Source of the DNA: Methylorubrum populi
GTDB taxonomy: Bacteria > Pseudomonadota > Alphaproteobacteria > Rhizobiales > Beijerinckiaceae
Direction of reading: 5' to 3'
Length of the DNA: 64,000 nt
NCBI GenBank assembly: GCA_020741775.1
Contig: DYYG01000010.1
Location: forward strand, 62,001 to 126,000
Shown: positions 49,327-58,614 of the stretch, one piece after another
Layout of the letters: each line of letters opens with the position of its first letter
How positions within the stretch are numbered: the stretch's first letter is position 1
The notes under the pieces: model-generated
Seen by the model: only the letters and a program-made list of their open reading frames with translations
The model's database searches: none
What the model was told of the DNA's origin: nothing
Position numbers and translations under genes: made by a program

Positions 49327-50733
49327 CTACTCCGCGGCGGCGGCGAACACCGTCCCCGCCCGCGGCAGATCGAGGGTATCCCAGGTCTCGACCAGGGCGG
49401 CGGTCAGGGCCGCGATACGGGCATCGTCGTGGAAGGGCGACGGAGTGATGCGCAGGCGCTCGGTGCCGCGCGGCACCGTGGGGTAGTTGATCGGCTGGAT
49501 GTAGATGTCGTGCCGCTCCAGCAGGTGGTCGGCGGCCGCCTTGCACAGCTCGGCATCGCCCACCATCACCGGCACGATATGGGTTTCGGTGGCGAGCACC
49601 GGCAGGCCGGCGGCTTCCAGGGCCGCCTTGGTGCGGGCCGCCTGAAGCTGATGCGCCTCCCGCTCCGTCTTCGAGCGCTTGAGGTAGCGCACCGAGGCAC
49701 GGGCCGCGGCGGCGATGGCCGGCGGCAGAGCAGTGGTGAAGATGAAGCCCGCCGCGTGGCTGCGCACCGCGTCGCAGAGATTGGCGGAGCCGGTGATATA
49801 GCCGCCGACGCAGCCGAAGCCCTTGGCCAGGGTGCCCTCGATCACGTCGACCCGATGCATCACGCCGTCGCGCTCGGCGATGCCGGCACCGCGCTCGCCG
49901 TAGAGGCCGACCGCGTGCACCTCGTCGAGATAGGTCATGGCGCCGTAGGCGTCGGCGAGGTCGCAGATCGCACCGATCGGCGCCACGTCGCCATCCATCG
50001 AGTAGACCGATTCGAAGGCGATCAGCTTCGGCCGATCGCCGGCCTCGGCCAGAAGCTGCTCAAGGTGCTCGAGATCGTTGTGGCGGAAGACACGCTTCTC
50101 GCAGCCCGAATGGCGCACGCCCTCGATCATGGAATTGTGGTTGAAGGCGTCCGACAGGATCAGGCAGTTCGGGATCAGCTTGGCGATGGTGGAGATGCCG
50201 GACTGATTCGAGACGTAGCCGGAGGTGAAGACGAGCCCCGCCTCCTTGCCGTGGAGGTCGGCGAGCTCACGCTCCAGATCGACCAGAGGCGAGTTGTTGC
50301 CGGCAATGTTGCGGGTGCCGCCCGCGCCGACGCCGCAGCGGGCTGCGGTCTGTGTCAGGGCGCCGACCACTTCCGGGTGCTGGCCCATGCCGAGATAGTC
50401 GTTGGAACACCAGACGGTGATCTCGCGGCTGCCCCCCTCCGGCCGCCGCCAAGTGGCCTGGGGAAAGCGGCCCGAGATGCGCTCGATATCGGCGAAGACG
50501 CGGTAGCGGCGCTCGCTGTGCAGGCGGTCGAGGGCGGCGCGGAAATGGCCGTCGTAATCCGTGCGCGGACCGGCGGGCCGGCGCTCGAAGCTGGCCCGAG
50601 CATTGCTTCCGTCGTGGCCGACGTCTTCTTGGCTTACGTCACCCGCGTCCACGCCGCCGTCACCGCCCACGATCGACTCATCGGACAGGGCGGCGCTGTC
50701 GGCAGCGTTCACGGGCATCAGGTTCACGGGCAT
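49327..50733 (-). CDS. hemA: 5-aminolevulinate synthase (C4 pathway)
   Basis: A 468-residue PLP enzyme condensing glycine and succinyl-CoA to 5-aminolevulinate, the alphaproteobacterial entry to heme and cobalamin. Marks: [63 protein letters not shown], and the PLP lysine in [15 protein letters not shown]. The family norm is about 405 residues; here ATG 50733 gives a non-conserved 60-residue N-terminal extension ([19 protein letters not shown]) that could be regulatory. ATG 50718 is an alternative. A sigma-70-type promoter is visible about 240 bp upstream. Confidence 0.95.
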   Translation of the reverse strand: MPVNLMPVNAADSAALSDESIVGGDGGVDAGDVSQEDVGHDGSNARASFERRPAGPRTDYDGHFRAALDRLHSERRYRVFADIERISGRFPQATWRRPEGGSREITVWCSNDYLGMGQHPEVVGALTQTAARCGVGAGGTRNIAGNNSPLVDLERELADLHGKEAGLVFTSGYVSNQSGISTIAKLIPNCLILSDAFNHNSMIEGVRHSGCEKRVFRHNDLEHLEQLLAEAGDRPKLIAFESVYSMDGDVAPIGAICDLADAYGAMTYLDEVHAVGLYGERGAGIAERDGVMHRVDVIEGTLAKGFGCVGGYITGSANLCDAVRSHAAGFIFTTALPPAIAAAARASVRYLKRSKTEREAHQLQAARTKAALEAAGLPVLATETHIVPVMVGDAELCKAAADHLLERHDIYIQPINYPTVPRGTERLRITPSPFHDDARIAALTAALVETWDTLDLPRAGTVFAAAAE

Positions 50734-50967
50734 CCGTCCTCGACGCTTTCGGCTGGCCGGGCGTTCTTCTCGGGACGCCTCGGGGTAAGAATCCGGGCCC
50801 GGGCGCCGTCCCCGCAAAGGGTGGTGCCGAACCATTCGCGGTCGGGGCAGCGGTTTCCCAAGGTTCAGCCCCCAGAGAAGGGCGCGTGATCAGCCGCGCC
50901 TCACCGTCCGACCGGCGGCTGCCGTTTCTTCTCGGGACGAGTCCCTCGCCGGTGCCGCTGAGATCGC

Positions 50968-50997
50968 AAGATAGGAGGTATTTTCGAACTGGTTCAA
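50968..50997 (-). promoter_or_regulatory. Probable hemA promoter
   Basis: On the minus strand TTGAAC (50992-50997) and TATCTT (50968-50973) are separated by 18 bases, about 235 bp upstream of the hemA ATG. An inverted repeat, CGAACT at 50985-50990 and AGTTCG at 51002-51007, spans the -35 box and might be an operator. This leaves a long 5' leader. Confidence 0.4.
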
Positions 50998-51007
50998 GGT
51001 GAGTTCG

Positions 51008-51229
51008 AGACATTCCTGCTTTGCGCCGGCTTAAAGTCGCGTGGGGATTATGCGCTGATCGTCACAGGTGGCGGTGCCGAGGCAGGAGCCTGAGCACCGC
51101 AGGATCCCCGGTTTTCGGATGGCGGTCCGGACCGCGTCACGCCTCGCGCGGCGGGTGACAATGGGACGCGGCCGGGAGCCGGGCCGGCCGACCCGGCCGC
51201 TTCCGCGTTGGCAGGGAGCTGGAAACCAC
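51008..51229. other. Non-coding region between hemA and the 52-residue gene
   Basis: Part of a 624-bp gap (50734-51357). Besides the hemA promoter (50968-50997) and the repeat at 51230-51290, I see nothing that supports a gene. Confidence 0.4.
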
Positions 51230-51290
51230 GTTAGAGCGCTCTTTCACCGAAGATCGCGCCGGATGGGTGGCCGCTTCGGCGAAAGAGAGC
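51230..51290. repeat. Dispersed palindromic repeat, copy A
   Basis: An imperfect hairpin: GCTCTTTCACCGAAG (51238-51252) faces CTTCGGCGAAAGAG (51274-51287), with one mismatch. The left end GTTAGAGCGC and the inner GGCCGCTTCGGCGAA recur in copy B at 59054-59100. Both are intergenic, like REP elements of this genus. Confidence 0.6.
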
Positions 51291-51357
51291 ACGTCAAAAC
51301 AAGAGCTTAGAGCCGCGCCCGGTGGCATCGTGACCGGGAGCGGTCGGGGATCCGAGG

Positions 51358-51516
51358 ATGGGAACCAAGGACGAGGAGCGGGCCGCCCGGCTCAAGGCCG
51401 CCCTGCGCGACAACCTGCGTCGGCGCAAGGCGCAGGCGCGCGGCCGCGCCGAGGACGAGCCCCCGGCCGAGACCGCGCCCGCGCCGAAGGTGGGGCCGGC
51501 CGGCGACGCGGGATAG
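51358..51516 (+). CDS. Small conserved-type basic protein upstream of murA
   Basis: A 52-residue protein, [20 protein letters not shown] followed by [16 protein letters not shown], an alanine/proline tail and TAG at 51514. The first half is a highly charged amphipathic helix. GGGGATCCGAGG lies just before the ATG. Similar short proteins with an [13 protein letters not shown] core precede murA in related Hyphomicrobiales, as far as I recall, so it is probably a genuine gene. Function is unknown; the ends are 171 bp before murA. Confidence 0.65.
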   Translation: MGTKDEERAARLKAALRDNLRRRKAQARGRAEDEPPAETAPAPKVGPAGDAG

Positions 51517-51686
51517 CGGGGAAAGGACCGGCCGAGCACGAACCGGCTGCCTCCCGGCGGGAATCTGCGGCCACGCTTCTTCTTTTTGCCGGATACCGCC
51601 TATACCTCCCTGCTCGACATGAGGGGCGCCCGCGCGCCTGGGACCCAAGCGACCCTTCCGGCCCGGGAGGCGCTCCGAGGACAACG

Positions 51687-52976
51687 ATGGACCGCATCCA
51701 CATCACCGGCGGCGCGACGCTCAACGGCACCATTCCGATCTCGGGAGCGAAGAACGCGGCGCTGCCGCTGATGATCGCGAGCCTGCTGACCGGCGAGACG
51801 CTGGAACTCATCAACGTGCCGCGGCTCGCCGATATCGCCGCGCTGACCCGCATCCTCGGCAATCACGGCGTCGACCACATGGTCGTCGGCAAGCGTCCGG
51901 GCCAGACCGCCGAGACCGGCCAGACCGTGCGGCTCACCGCCTCGAACATCATCGACACCACGGCGCCCTACGAACTCGTCTCGACCATGCGGGCGAGCTT
52001 CTGGGTGATCGCGCCGCTGCTCGCCCGCTTCGGCGAGGCCAAGGTCTCCCTGCCGGGTGGCTGCGCCATCGGCACCCGCCCCGTCGACCTGCTCATCATG
52101 GCCCTGGAGAAGCTCGGGGCCGAGATCGAGATCGACGGCGGCTACGTGGTGGCGAAGACCAAGAACGGCCTGCGCGGCGCGGAGATCGACTTCCCCAAGG
52201 TCACTGTCGGCGGCACGCATGTGGCGCTGATGGCGGCGGCACTGGCCTACGGCACCACCGTGATCGACAACGCCGCCCGCGAGCCGGAGGTGACTGATCT
52301 CGCCGAATGCCTGATCAAGATGGGCGCGCGCATCGAGGGCGCGGGCACCTCCCGCATCGTCGTGGAAGGCGTGGCGCGCCTGTCCGGCGCCCGCCACGAG
52401 GTGTTGCCCGACCGGATCGAGACCGGCACCTACGCCATGGCGGTGGCGATGACCGGGGGTGATGTCACCCTGGTCAACACCCGGACCGACTTGCTCGCCA
52501 GCGCCCTCGACACCCTCGCCGCGACCGGCACCGAGATCACGCCCGCGGCCGACGGCATCCGCGTGCGCCGCAACGGCGGCGGCATCGCTCCCGCCGACGT
52601 CACCACCGACCCCTTCCCCGGCTTCCCGACCGATCTCCAGGCGCAGTTCATGGCGCTGATGACACTCGCCAAGGGCCAGTCGCGCATCCGCGAGACGATC
52701 TTCGAGAACCGCTTCATGCATGTGCAGGAACTGGCCCGCCTCGGAGCCAGAATCCGCCTCGACGGCGATCTCGCCGTGGTCGAAGGCGTGGAGCGGCTCA
52801 AGGGCGCGCCCGTGATGGCCACCGACCTGCGCGCCTCGGTCTCGCTGGTCATCGGCGCCCTGGCGGCGGAAGGCGAGACGCAGATCAACCGCGTCTACCA
52901 TCTCGACCGTGGCTTCGAGGCCCTGGAGGCCAAGCTCGGTCGCTGCGGGGCGCAGATCGAACGCGTCCGGGCCTGA
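51687..52976 (+). CDS. murA: UDP-N-acetylglucosamine 1-carboxyvinyltransferase
   Basis: A 429-residue enzyme of normal length performing the first committed step of peptidoglycan synthesis. [17 protein letters not shown] near the N-terminus holds the KN motif, [18 protein letters not shown] follows, and the active-site cysteine (Cys126) is in [15 protein letters not shown], so the enzyme should be sensitive to fosfomycin-type inactivation. [17 protein letters not shown] and [18 protein letters not shown] are conserved. ATG 51687 follows GAGGACAACG. A 52-residue gene precedes it on the same strand. Confidence 0.97.
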   Translation: MDRIHITGGATLNGTIPISGAKNAALPLMIASLLTGETLELINVPRLADIAALTRILGNHGVDHMVVGKRPGQTAETGQTVRLTASNIIDTTAPYELVSTMRASFWVIAPLLARFGEAKVSLPGGCAIGTRPVDLLIMALEKLGAEIEIDGGYVVAKTKNGLRGAEIDFPKVTVGGTHVALMAAALAYGTTVIDNAAREPEVTDLAECLIKMGARIEGAGTSRIVVEGVARLSGARHEVLPDRIETGTYAMAVAMTGGDVTLVNTRTDLLASALDTLAATGTEITPAADGIRVRRNGGGIAPADVTTDPFPGFPTDLQAQFMALMTLAKGQSRIRETIFENRFMHVQELARLGARIRLDGDLAVVEGVERLKGAPVMATDLRASVSLVIGALAAEGETQINRVYHLDRGFEALEAKLGRCGAQIERVRA

Positions 52977-53125
52977 CCCGCAGCCGCGCCGGCCTCTCCC
53001 GCTCCGAGGGAGGGGCCCCGAGCAGGGCTCACGAACGGCCCCGCCACCGCTCCCCACCGGGGAACGAGGCCGTTCAGCCTCCCGGACGCGGCGGAACCTC
53101 CGCCCCCCGCGCCGGAGATGGACGC

Positions 53126-53485
53126 TTAGCGCGCGACGGCGCCGCGCTTGATCCCGAAGCCGGGAATGTCGCAGGCGCAAGGGGAATTCACCGGCGCGAA
53201 GCCTGTCGGGCAATTGCCGCGGGCGGTGACGCAGACGCTGCCGCCCCGACCGCCGTAGCGCGGCGGGGGGCCACGGAAGCGCGGGCCGTCATCCTCGTCC
53301 TCGTAGCGGCGGCGCCGGCTGTAGCCGTAATCCTCGTCGTAGCGGCGGCGCCCGTAATCGTCGTCGTAACGGCGCGGGCCATCGTAGCCGCCGCCGTAAT
53401 ACTGGGCACTCGCCGGGCTCGCCACGACCCCGAGGGCCAGGGCGGCGCCCAGGACGCTCCCGACAGTCAGAATTCCGCTTCGCAT
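53126..53485 (-). CDS. Exported Tyr/Arg/Asp-rich protein with C-terminal cysteine motif
   Basis: A 119-residue exported protein. Its signal peptide ends ALGVVASPASA, then a low-complexity region of YDD/RRRYDED repeats (residues about 30-75), then a compact C-terminus GSVCVTARGNCPTGFAPVNS followed by PCACDIPGFGIKRG. Four cysteines suggest two disulfides. I recall the same C-terminal pattern in small periplasmic proteins of Hyphomicrobiales; function unknown. ATG 53485 is best placed relative to GGAGGGG; ATG 53494 is 9 bp upstream. Confidence 0.75.
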   Translation of the reverse strand: MRSGILTVGSVLGAALALGVVASPASAQYYGGGYDGPRRYDDDYGRRRYDEDYGYSRRRRYEDEDDGPRFRGPPPRYGGRGGSVCVTARGNCPTGFAPVNSPCACDIPGFGIKRGAVAR

Positions 53486-53683
53486 CGTCCGCATCCCCTC
53501 CGGATGGCTTAAGAATAGTCCACGCGACCTTAGCCATGCGCTCATGAACGCGCGATGAGCCCGAAAGAGCCGTTCGTTCCGCTCCAGCCGGAGCTGCCGG
53601 TTGCCGCAGGCGGGTCGCCTCGCTACCTACGGCTTCGAAATCCGCTCCCCGCGTGTCCGGACGGGGGGCTCGGAGCGTAATGC

Positions 53684-54139
53684 ATGGAGCTTCTCAAGCT
53701 CGCCGCCCTCGACGCCGAGGATCTCGCCGTCATCTCCGCGCATCTGCAGGACGCGATCCTGCGGCCGGAGGATCTCGCATGGCTGCCGGGGGAGCACCGC
53801 TTCGTGCTGGCCGCCCGCCGCTTCGACTGGTCCGTCGCCCCCGGCGAGCCGCCCCGGCGCCGCCTCACCGGGGTGCATTTCGAGCGCGTGCTCTCCGTCA
53901 AGGCCCGAGGCATCAGCCCCGGCGCCGCCTCCGGCGAGAGCCTGAGCCTGCTCGCGGTCACCTTCGAGGAGACCGACGCCCCGTCCGGTATCGCCACGCT
54001 CGTCTTCTCCGGCGGCGCCGCGATCCGGCTCGAACTCGAATGCATCGAGGTGCGCCTGAAGGATCTCGGCCCGGTCTGGGAGGCGGATGGCCGCCCCGAC
54101 CACGAGGCCGTCCGCACCCTGATCGAGAACCGCCCGTGA
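53684..54139 (+). CDS. DUF2948 family protein
   Basis: A 151-residue protein of an alphaproteobacterial family that normally sits just upstream of hisD. LLKLAALDAEDLAVISAHLQ and DAILRPEDLAWLPGEHRFVL open it, RRRLTGVHFERVLSVKARGI follows, and IRLELECIEVRLKDLGPVWE is the conserved C-terminal block. No signal peptide. It is 31 bp before hisD and probably co-transcribed. Biochemical role unknown. Confidence 0.92.
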   Translation: MELLKLAALDAEDLAVISAHLQDAILRPEDLAWLPGEHRFVLAARRFDWSVAPGEPPRRRLTGVHFERVLSVKARGISPGAASGESLSLLAVTFEETDAPSGIATLVFSGGAAIRLELECIEVRLKDLGPVWEADGRPDHEAVRTLIENRP

Positions 54140-54170
54140 CCTCCCTCCCCTCTTCGATCGATAAAGCCCG

Positions 54171-55466
54171 ATGATCCGCCTCGACAGCCGCTCCCCCGAT
54201 TTCGCGGAGGCCTTCAAGCGCCTGCTCAGCCTCAAGCGCGAGATCGCGGAGGACGTGGACGAGACCGTGCGCGGGATCATCGCCGGGGTCGTCACCGGGG
54301 GCGACACCGCCCTGGTCGAGTATACCCGCCGCTTCGACCGGCTCGGCCAGGACTTCTCCGAACGGGCCCTGCGCATCACCGCCGAGGAGGTGGAGGACGC
54401 CGTCGCCGCCTGCTCGACAGAGGCCCGCGCCGCGCTCGCCCTCGCCGCAGAGCGGATCGAGGCCTATCACCGCCGCCAGATCCCGCAGGATCACCTCGCA
54501 ACCGACGATCTCGGTGTCACCGCCGGCTGGCGCTGGACCGCGCTCGAATCGGTCGGGCTCTACGTTCCCGGTGGCACCGCGAGCTATCCGTCCTCGGTGC
54601 TGATGAACGCGGTGCCGGCCCGCGTCGCCGGCGTGCCGCGCATCGTCATGGTGGTGCCGACTCCCGAGGGTCAGCTCAACCCGCTCGTGCTCGCCGCCGC
54701 GAAGCTCTCCGGCATCACCGAGATCTACCGGGTCGGCGGGGCGCAGGCGGTGGCGGCCCTGGCCTACGGCACGCCGAGCATCGCCCCCGTCGCCAAGATC
54801 GTCGGCCCCGGCAACGCCTATGTCGCGGCCGCCAAGCGGCGGGTGTTCGGGCAGGTCGGCATCGACATGATCGCCGGCCCCTCCGAAGTGCTGATCCTGG
54901 CCGACGGCCATGCCAATCCCGACTGGATCGCCGCCGACCTCCTGGCCCAGGCCGAACACGACGAGGCGGCCCAGGCCGTGCTGGTCACCGATTCGGACGA
55001 GCTGGCCGATGCCACCGAGCAGGCGGTCGAGCGCGCCCTGGCCACCCTGCCGCGCGAGAAGATCGCCCGGGCGAGCTGGCGCGATTACGGCGCGATCATC
55101 CGGGTGCGGGATTTCGAGGAGGCGGTGCCGCTGGTCGATGCTATCGCGCCGGAGCATCTGGAGATCGAGACGCAGGATGCCGACGCGCTCGCGCTGAAGA
55201 TCCGCAATGCCGGGGCGATCTTCCTCGGCTCACATACCCCGGAGGCGATCGGCGACTATGTCGGCGGCCCCAACCATGTCCTGCCGACCGCCCGCTCGGC
55301 GCGGTTCTCGTCCGGGCTCGGGGTGCTCGACTTCATGAAGCGCACCTCGATCCTGCGCTGCGATCCGGCCGCCCTCCGGGCGCTGGGCCCGGCGGCCATC
55401 ACCCTCGGGCAGTCCGAGGGGCTCGACGGGCATGCCCGCTCGGTGGCGATCCGGCTCAATCTTTGA
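54171..55466 (+). CDS. hisD: Histidinol dehydrogenase
   Basis: A 431-residue zinc enzyme oxidising histidinol to histidine in two NAD-linked steps. Conserved blocks: [86 protein letters not shown] and [20 protein letters not shown]. It is the sole his gene in the window, embedded in the alphaproteobacterial DUF2948-hisD-UPF0262-phosphatase order. A hairpin follows 22 bp after the stop. Confidence 0.97.
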   Translation: MIRLDSRSPDFAEAFKRLLSLKREIAEDVDETVRGIIAGVVTGGDTALVEYTRRFDRLGQDFSERALRITAEEVEDAVAACSTEARAALALAAERIEAYHRRQIPQDHLATDDLGVTAGWRWTALESVGLYVPGGTASYPSSVLMNAVPARVAGVPRIVMVVPTPEGQLNPLVLAAAKLSGITEIYRVGGAQAVAALAYGTPSIAPVAKIVGPGNAYVAAAKRRVFGQVGIDMIAGPSEVLILADGHANPDWIAADLLAQAEHDEAAQAVLVTDSDELADATEQAVERALATLPREKIARASWRDYGAIIRVRDFEEAVPLVDAIAPEHLEIETQDADALALKIRNAGAIFLGSHTPEAIGDYVGGPNHVLPTARSARFSSGLGVLDFMKRTSILRCDPAALRALGPAAITLGQSEGLDGHARSVAIRLNL

Positions 55467-55487
55467 CGGGCCGATGCATCGGAGAGG

Positions 55488-55520
55488 CCCCGAGGATCAC
55501 TTTTTAAGCGATCTTCGGGG
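55488..55520 (+). terminator. Hairpin after hisD
   Basis: Arms 55488-55498 and 55510-55520 (11 bp, one G-T wobble) enclose an A/T-rich 11-base loop that contains the only T-run. No T-run follows the stem, so it may be a weak terminator or a processing site. Confidence 0.4.
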
Positions 55521-55566
55521 ACAACTTGCCTGAGACCCGCGCTTGCGGCTCATGTGACGGATATCG

Positions 55567-55588
55567 GGCACCCGAAGATTCGGGTGCC
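55567..55588 (+). promoter_or_regulatory. Leader hairpin before UPF0262
   Basis: GGCACCCGA (55567-55575) and TCGGGTGCC (55580-55588) are exact complements around a 4-base loop, ending 20 bases before the UPF0262 ATG. It could be an operator or an RNA hairpin affecting ribosome access. Confidence 0.35.
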
Positions 55589-55608
55589 GACGCGAGAAGG
55601 CGGCGGCG

Positions 55609-56121
55609 ATGAAGGCCGAAGCGGTGCAGAGCGCGCAAGCAGCGCAGGAGAAGCCGAGAAACCGGCTCGCGGCGGTACGCCTCGACGAGTCCTCCATCGG
55701 CCGCGGCAATCCGGACCAGGAGCACGAGCGCGCCATCGCGATCTACGACATCCTGGAGGAGAACTCCTTCACCCTGCCCGGCCGGGACGAGGGGCCCTAT
55801 GCCCTGGTGCTGGGGCTTGTCGAGAACAAGCTGTCCTTCGCGATCACGACGGAAGCCGGCGAGCCGGTGATGACCCACCTCCTCTCGCTCACGCCGTTCC
55901 GGCGCGTCATCCGCGACTACGAGATGATCTGCGAGAGCTATTTCAGCGCGATCCGCACCGCCTCGCCGACGCAGATCGAGGCGATCGACATGGGCCGGCG
56001 CGGCCTGCACAACGAGGCCTCCGAACTCCTGCGCCAGCGCCTCGAAGGCAAGGTCGATCTCGACCACCATACCGCCCGGCGCCTGTTCACCCTCATCTTC
56101 GCCCTGCACTGGAAGGGCTAG
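55609..56121 (+). CDS. UPF0262 family protein
   Basis: A 170-residue protein of a family found mainly in alphaproteobacteria. [20 protein letters not shown] starts the domain, then [55 protein letters not shown] and the C-terminal [17 protein letters not shown]. No export signal is seen. It lies between hisD and a low-molecular-weight phosphatase in the order typical of the group. Function unknown. Confidence 0.94.
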   Translation: MKAEAVQSAQAAQEKPRNRLAAVRLDESSIGRGNPDQEHERAIAIYDILEENSFTLPGRDEGPYALVLGLVENKLSFAITTEAGEPVMTHLLSLTPFRRVIRDYEMICESYFSAIRTASPTQIEAIDMGRRGLHNEASELLRQRLEGKVDLDHHTARRLFTLIFALHWKG

Positions 56122-56163
56122 ACGGCGTCCGGCACGGATCGTCGGATCCGGCCGCGGGCACCC

Positions 56164-56224
56164 GGCAGCATCCTGCCCGAAAGGGCGGCACCCTCGGCAA
56201 AACGATGCGCTTTCGGGCGCTGCC
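56164..56224. repeat. REP-like hairpin, third copy
   Basis: GCCCGAAAG (56175-56183) pairs with CTTTCGGGC (56210-56218), and an outer GGCAGC/GCTGCC pair (56164-56169 and 56219-56224) closes the stem. The inner arms match those of the second hairpin at 15047-15092. It lies between UPF0262 and the phosphatase gene. Confidence 0.5.
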
Positions 56225-56333
56225 GGCCAGCCCTATATCAGCTTGAGCGAGAGCATCTCACGAACCGCCCGAGCCGTGGATGCATCGGCCGCGGCAGCGG
56301 AGGGCGGGTTCGCGAGAGGCACCAAGGCGGGGC

Positions 56334-56807
56334 ATGGCGGACGACGCGATCCCGGGGACCGGGCCGAAGAAACGGCGGGTGCAGTCCGTCCTGTTCATGT
56401 GCAATTTCAACGCGGTGCGCTCGCTGGCGGCGGAGGCGATCGCGCGCCACTATTTCGGCAAGTCGACCTATGTGCAGTCGGCGGGCGTGCGCTCGGGTGA
56501 GCCGAGCGATCCGTTCATGCTCGCCGCCCTCGACGAGATCGGCATCGACGCCTCGCGGCATAAGCCGCGCACCATCGAGGAATTGGAGGATTGGGAGGGG
56601 CTGAACTTCGACCTGATCGTCACCCTCTCGCCGGAGGCCCATCACCGCGCCCTGGAACTCACCCACACCATCGCGGCGGATGTCGAGTACTGGCCGACGC
56701 CGGATCCGACGCTGGTGCAGGAGGGGAGCCGCGAACAGCGCCTCGACGGCTACCGCGACGTGCGTGACGGCCTCACCTATCGGATCAAGGCTCGGCTCAA
56801 GACCTGA
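56334..56807 (+). CDS. Low-molecular-weight phosphotyrosine-phosphatase-like protein
   Basis: A 157-residue protein with the LMW-PTP/ArsC fold. The P-loop CX5R(S/T) is CNFNAVRS (Cys23 and Arg29), and the general-acid region WPTPDPTLVQEGS near residue 125 keeps an aspartate. RHKPRTIEELEDWEGLNFDL lies between. It could be a protein tyrosine phosphatase or an arsenate-reductase-like enzyme; the phosphatase reading fits the family's usual neighbours (hisD, UPF0262). ATG 56334 is preferred over an upstream in-frame start on domain position. Confidence 0.9.
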   Translation: MADDAIPGTGPKKRRVQSVLFMCNFNAVRSLAAEAIARHYFGKSTYVQSAGVRSGEPSDPFMLAALDEIGIDASRHKPRTIEELEDWEGLNFDLIVTLSPEAHHRALELTHTIAADVEYWPTPDPTLVQEGSREQRLDGYRDVRDGLTYRIKARLKT

Positions 56808-56941
56808 GGCAGCACCCGCTCGACGGGTTCGGCCGCCCCTGCGGAGCCTGAGGCGAAGGCCATCCAGGAGGCCGCCTTCGCACCGTTGCAACAGGTAGGG
56901 AGACGGCGCCGTCCGATGACGATGCCGCCGCGGGTTTGCTG

Positions 56942-57772
56942 TCAGGAGGTGGCGGAAACCGTCCGCCCGTCGCGGGCCTGCGCCTTGCCGCCCTTGCGCA
57001 GCACGCTGACGAGGCCGGCGACCACCGCCACGAACAGGATGGCGAGCTGGGTGCCGAGCGCCTCCCAGCTGCCGTTGCTCAAGCCCCATTGCGACACGAA
57101 GGCGGGCACTCCCTCCGTGGTGAAGGGGATCAGCGCTTGCTCCTGGAATTCCTGGAAAGCCTCGCCGACCATCCGGAGGCCCATGAAGAACAGGAAGGCG
57201 GAGGTCACGATGAACATCGGGCGAAGCGGCAGGCGCAGGGCCAGCCACTGCATCGCCACGAACATCGCCACCAATGCGAGGGCCGCGACGGCGAGGCCGG
57301 CGAGCAGCGAGGCGTCGAAGCCATTGCCGCCCTTGGCGAGGGCGTGCAGGAACAGGATGGTCTCGGCGCCCTCGCGGAACACCGCCAGGAAGGCGATGCC
57401 GGCGAGCGACAGCAGGGTGCCGGCGCCGAGCGCCCGCTCGGCCAGCCGGTGGAGATCCGCCTGCCACGCCTTCGGGTCCTGGCGGACGAACATCCACCCG
57501 CTCATGTAGAACAGCAGGGCCGCGGCCGTGAGCATCACCGCCGCCTCGAACAGGTCGCTGTGGTTGCCGTCGTAATAGGTCTCGAACACCCAGGCCATGC
57601 CGACGCTCGCGGCGACGGCGGCCAGCGCCCCCAGATAGACCGGCGTAATCCGCTCGGCTGCGCCGGCGCGGCGCAGGAAAGCAGCCAAGGCCGCGATCAC
57701 CAGCAGAGCTTCCAGTCCCTCACGGAACAGGATCATGAAAGCCTGCACGAACGTCGATCCGTCCGTTGTCAT
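56942..57772 (-). CDS. FTR1-family iron permease
   Basis: A 276-residue inner-membrane protein with seven or so helices. Two REXXE-type iron motifs characteristic of FTR1/EfeU are visible: LFREGLEALLVIAAL near the N-terminus and VFREGAETILFLHAL in the middle. ATG 57772 follows GGGAGTGG, and the first helix begins within 15 residues. It likely imports iron, alone or with periplasmic EfeO/EfeB-like partners that are not adjacent here. An Irr-like box lies about 130 bp upstream. Confidence 0.93.
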   Translation of the reverse strand: MTTDGSTFVQAFMILFREGLEALLVIAALAAFLRRAGAAERITPVYLGALAAVAASVGMAWVFETYYDGNHSDLFEAAVMLTAAALLFYMSGWMFVRQDPKAWQADLHRLAERALGAGTLLSLAGIAFLAVFREGAETILFLHALAKGGNGFDASLLAGLAVAALALVAMFVAMQWLALRLPLRPMFIVTSAFLFFMGLRMVGEAFQEFQEQALIPFTTEGVPAFVSQWGLSNGSWEALGTQLAILFVAVVAGLVSVLRKGGKAQARDGRTVSATS

Positions 57773-58211
57773 CCTACCACTCCCGATTCGATCCGGCGGA
57801 GTTGTCTTCGATCCGGATCCTGAGCTTCGACAGCAGCGCCCCACCGGGCGGCGTCACGAATACTTGCGGCACAGCAACTAAGTCACGACGACGAGCGCAG
57901 CTTAGAAACGTTCTCAAAAAGAAAATCACCAGCTTTGCAAGCGATGAAGCTCTCTTTTTAACGCCTGTGCCAGTACAACTCTTTGCGCCATTCTCGCAAG
58001 AGCAGGGCTCGGCCCGGGAATTGACCTCCGCACCGGCCACGGGGGGCGCTTCGCTTCGGACAAATTTTCGCCGCTTTCCGGCCCGGCGGCGAAACCCAAC
58101 GGCCACGTTGGGGATTGTTGAGACAAGATGCGGCGGCCCCTGCGGCGCAGGTCCCCGACCGCCCTCACCGAACCGATGGAGCGCGTCCGTGGGGCGCGCG
58201 GGCAGGATACC
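57773..58211. other. Divergent intergenic region, iron permease / hypothetical
   Basis: A 439-bp gap that is unusually AT-rich around 57880-57970. It contains the Irr-like box at 57902-57916 and, on the plus strand, a weak hairpin AGCTT/AAGCT (57931-57951) with a T-run after it. No ORF is supported. Confidence 0.45.
57902..57916. promoter_or_regulatory. Irr/ICE-like iron box
   Basis: TTAGAA (57902-57907), three bases, then TTCTCA (57911-57916): the consensus iron-control element TTAGAA-N3-TTCTAA with one mismatch. It is 130 bp upstream of the FTR1 iron-permease start. Irr is the iron-responsive Fur-family regulator of Hyphomicrobiales; binding is inferred from the motif and neighbour only. 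Confidence 0.4.
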
Positions 58212-58460
58212 ATGATCTCGCATCCCACCGCCGCGGCCGCCTTCGCCGGCCTCGTCCTGGCCGGTCTCACCGTGGTGCCGGCCTCCGCGGCACAGCCCGC
58301 CGGCCGCAGCACGACCCAGGTCGCCGAGGCGTCCCAGCTTTCCCAGCCGGCCAATGCCACGGAGAGCGAAGACGACAGCGCCAATTGCAACAAGCAGCGC
58401 CGCCGCCTCTGGATCGAGGGCGAGGGCTGGATCGTCCGGCGCGTCACAATCTGCCGCTGA
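58212..58460 (+). CDS. Small exported protein, unknown function
   Basis: An 82-residue protein with a signal peptide (AAFAGLVLAGLTVVPASA, cleavage near residue 25). The mature part is a polar serine/glutamine stretch, then NCNKQRRRLWIEGEGWIVRR ending VTICR, with two cysteines (in NC and IC) that probably form a disulfide. ATG 58212 follows GGGCAGGAT. I recall similar C-terminal motifs in other Methylobacterium proteins, but no function. Confidence 0.6.
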   Translation: MISHPTAAAAFAGLVLAGLTVVPASAAQPAGRSTTQVAEASQLSQPANATESEDDSANCNKQRRRLWIEGEGWIVRRVTICR

Positions 58461-58614
58461 GGAGGCTGCCGGACGCTGACGCGTCTCAGCACTCTGCATC
58501 GGCTGGCGTCGGCGGGGCGAGAGGAACGACCATGAGCGCCGCCGCATTCGGCCCCTGACCCCGGTGCTCCAACCGAGCATCCCCCGAACGCCCCACCCCG
58601 AGGAGCTTCGCTCG

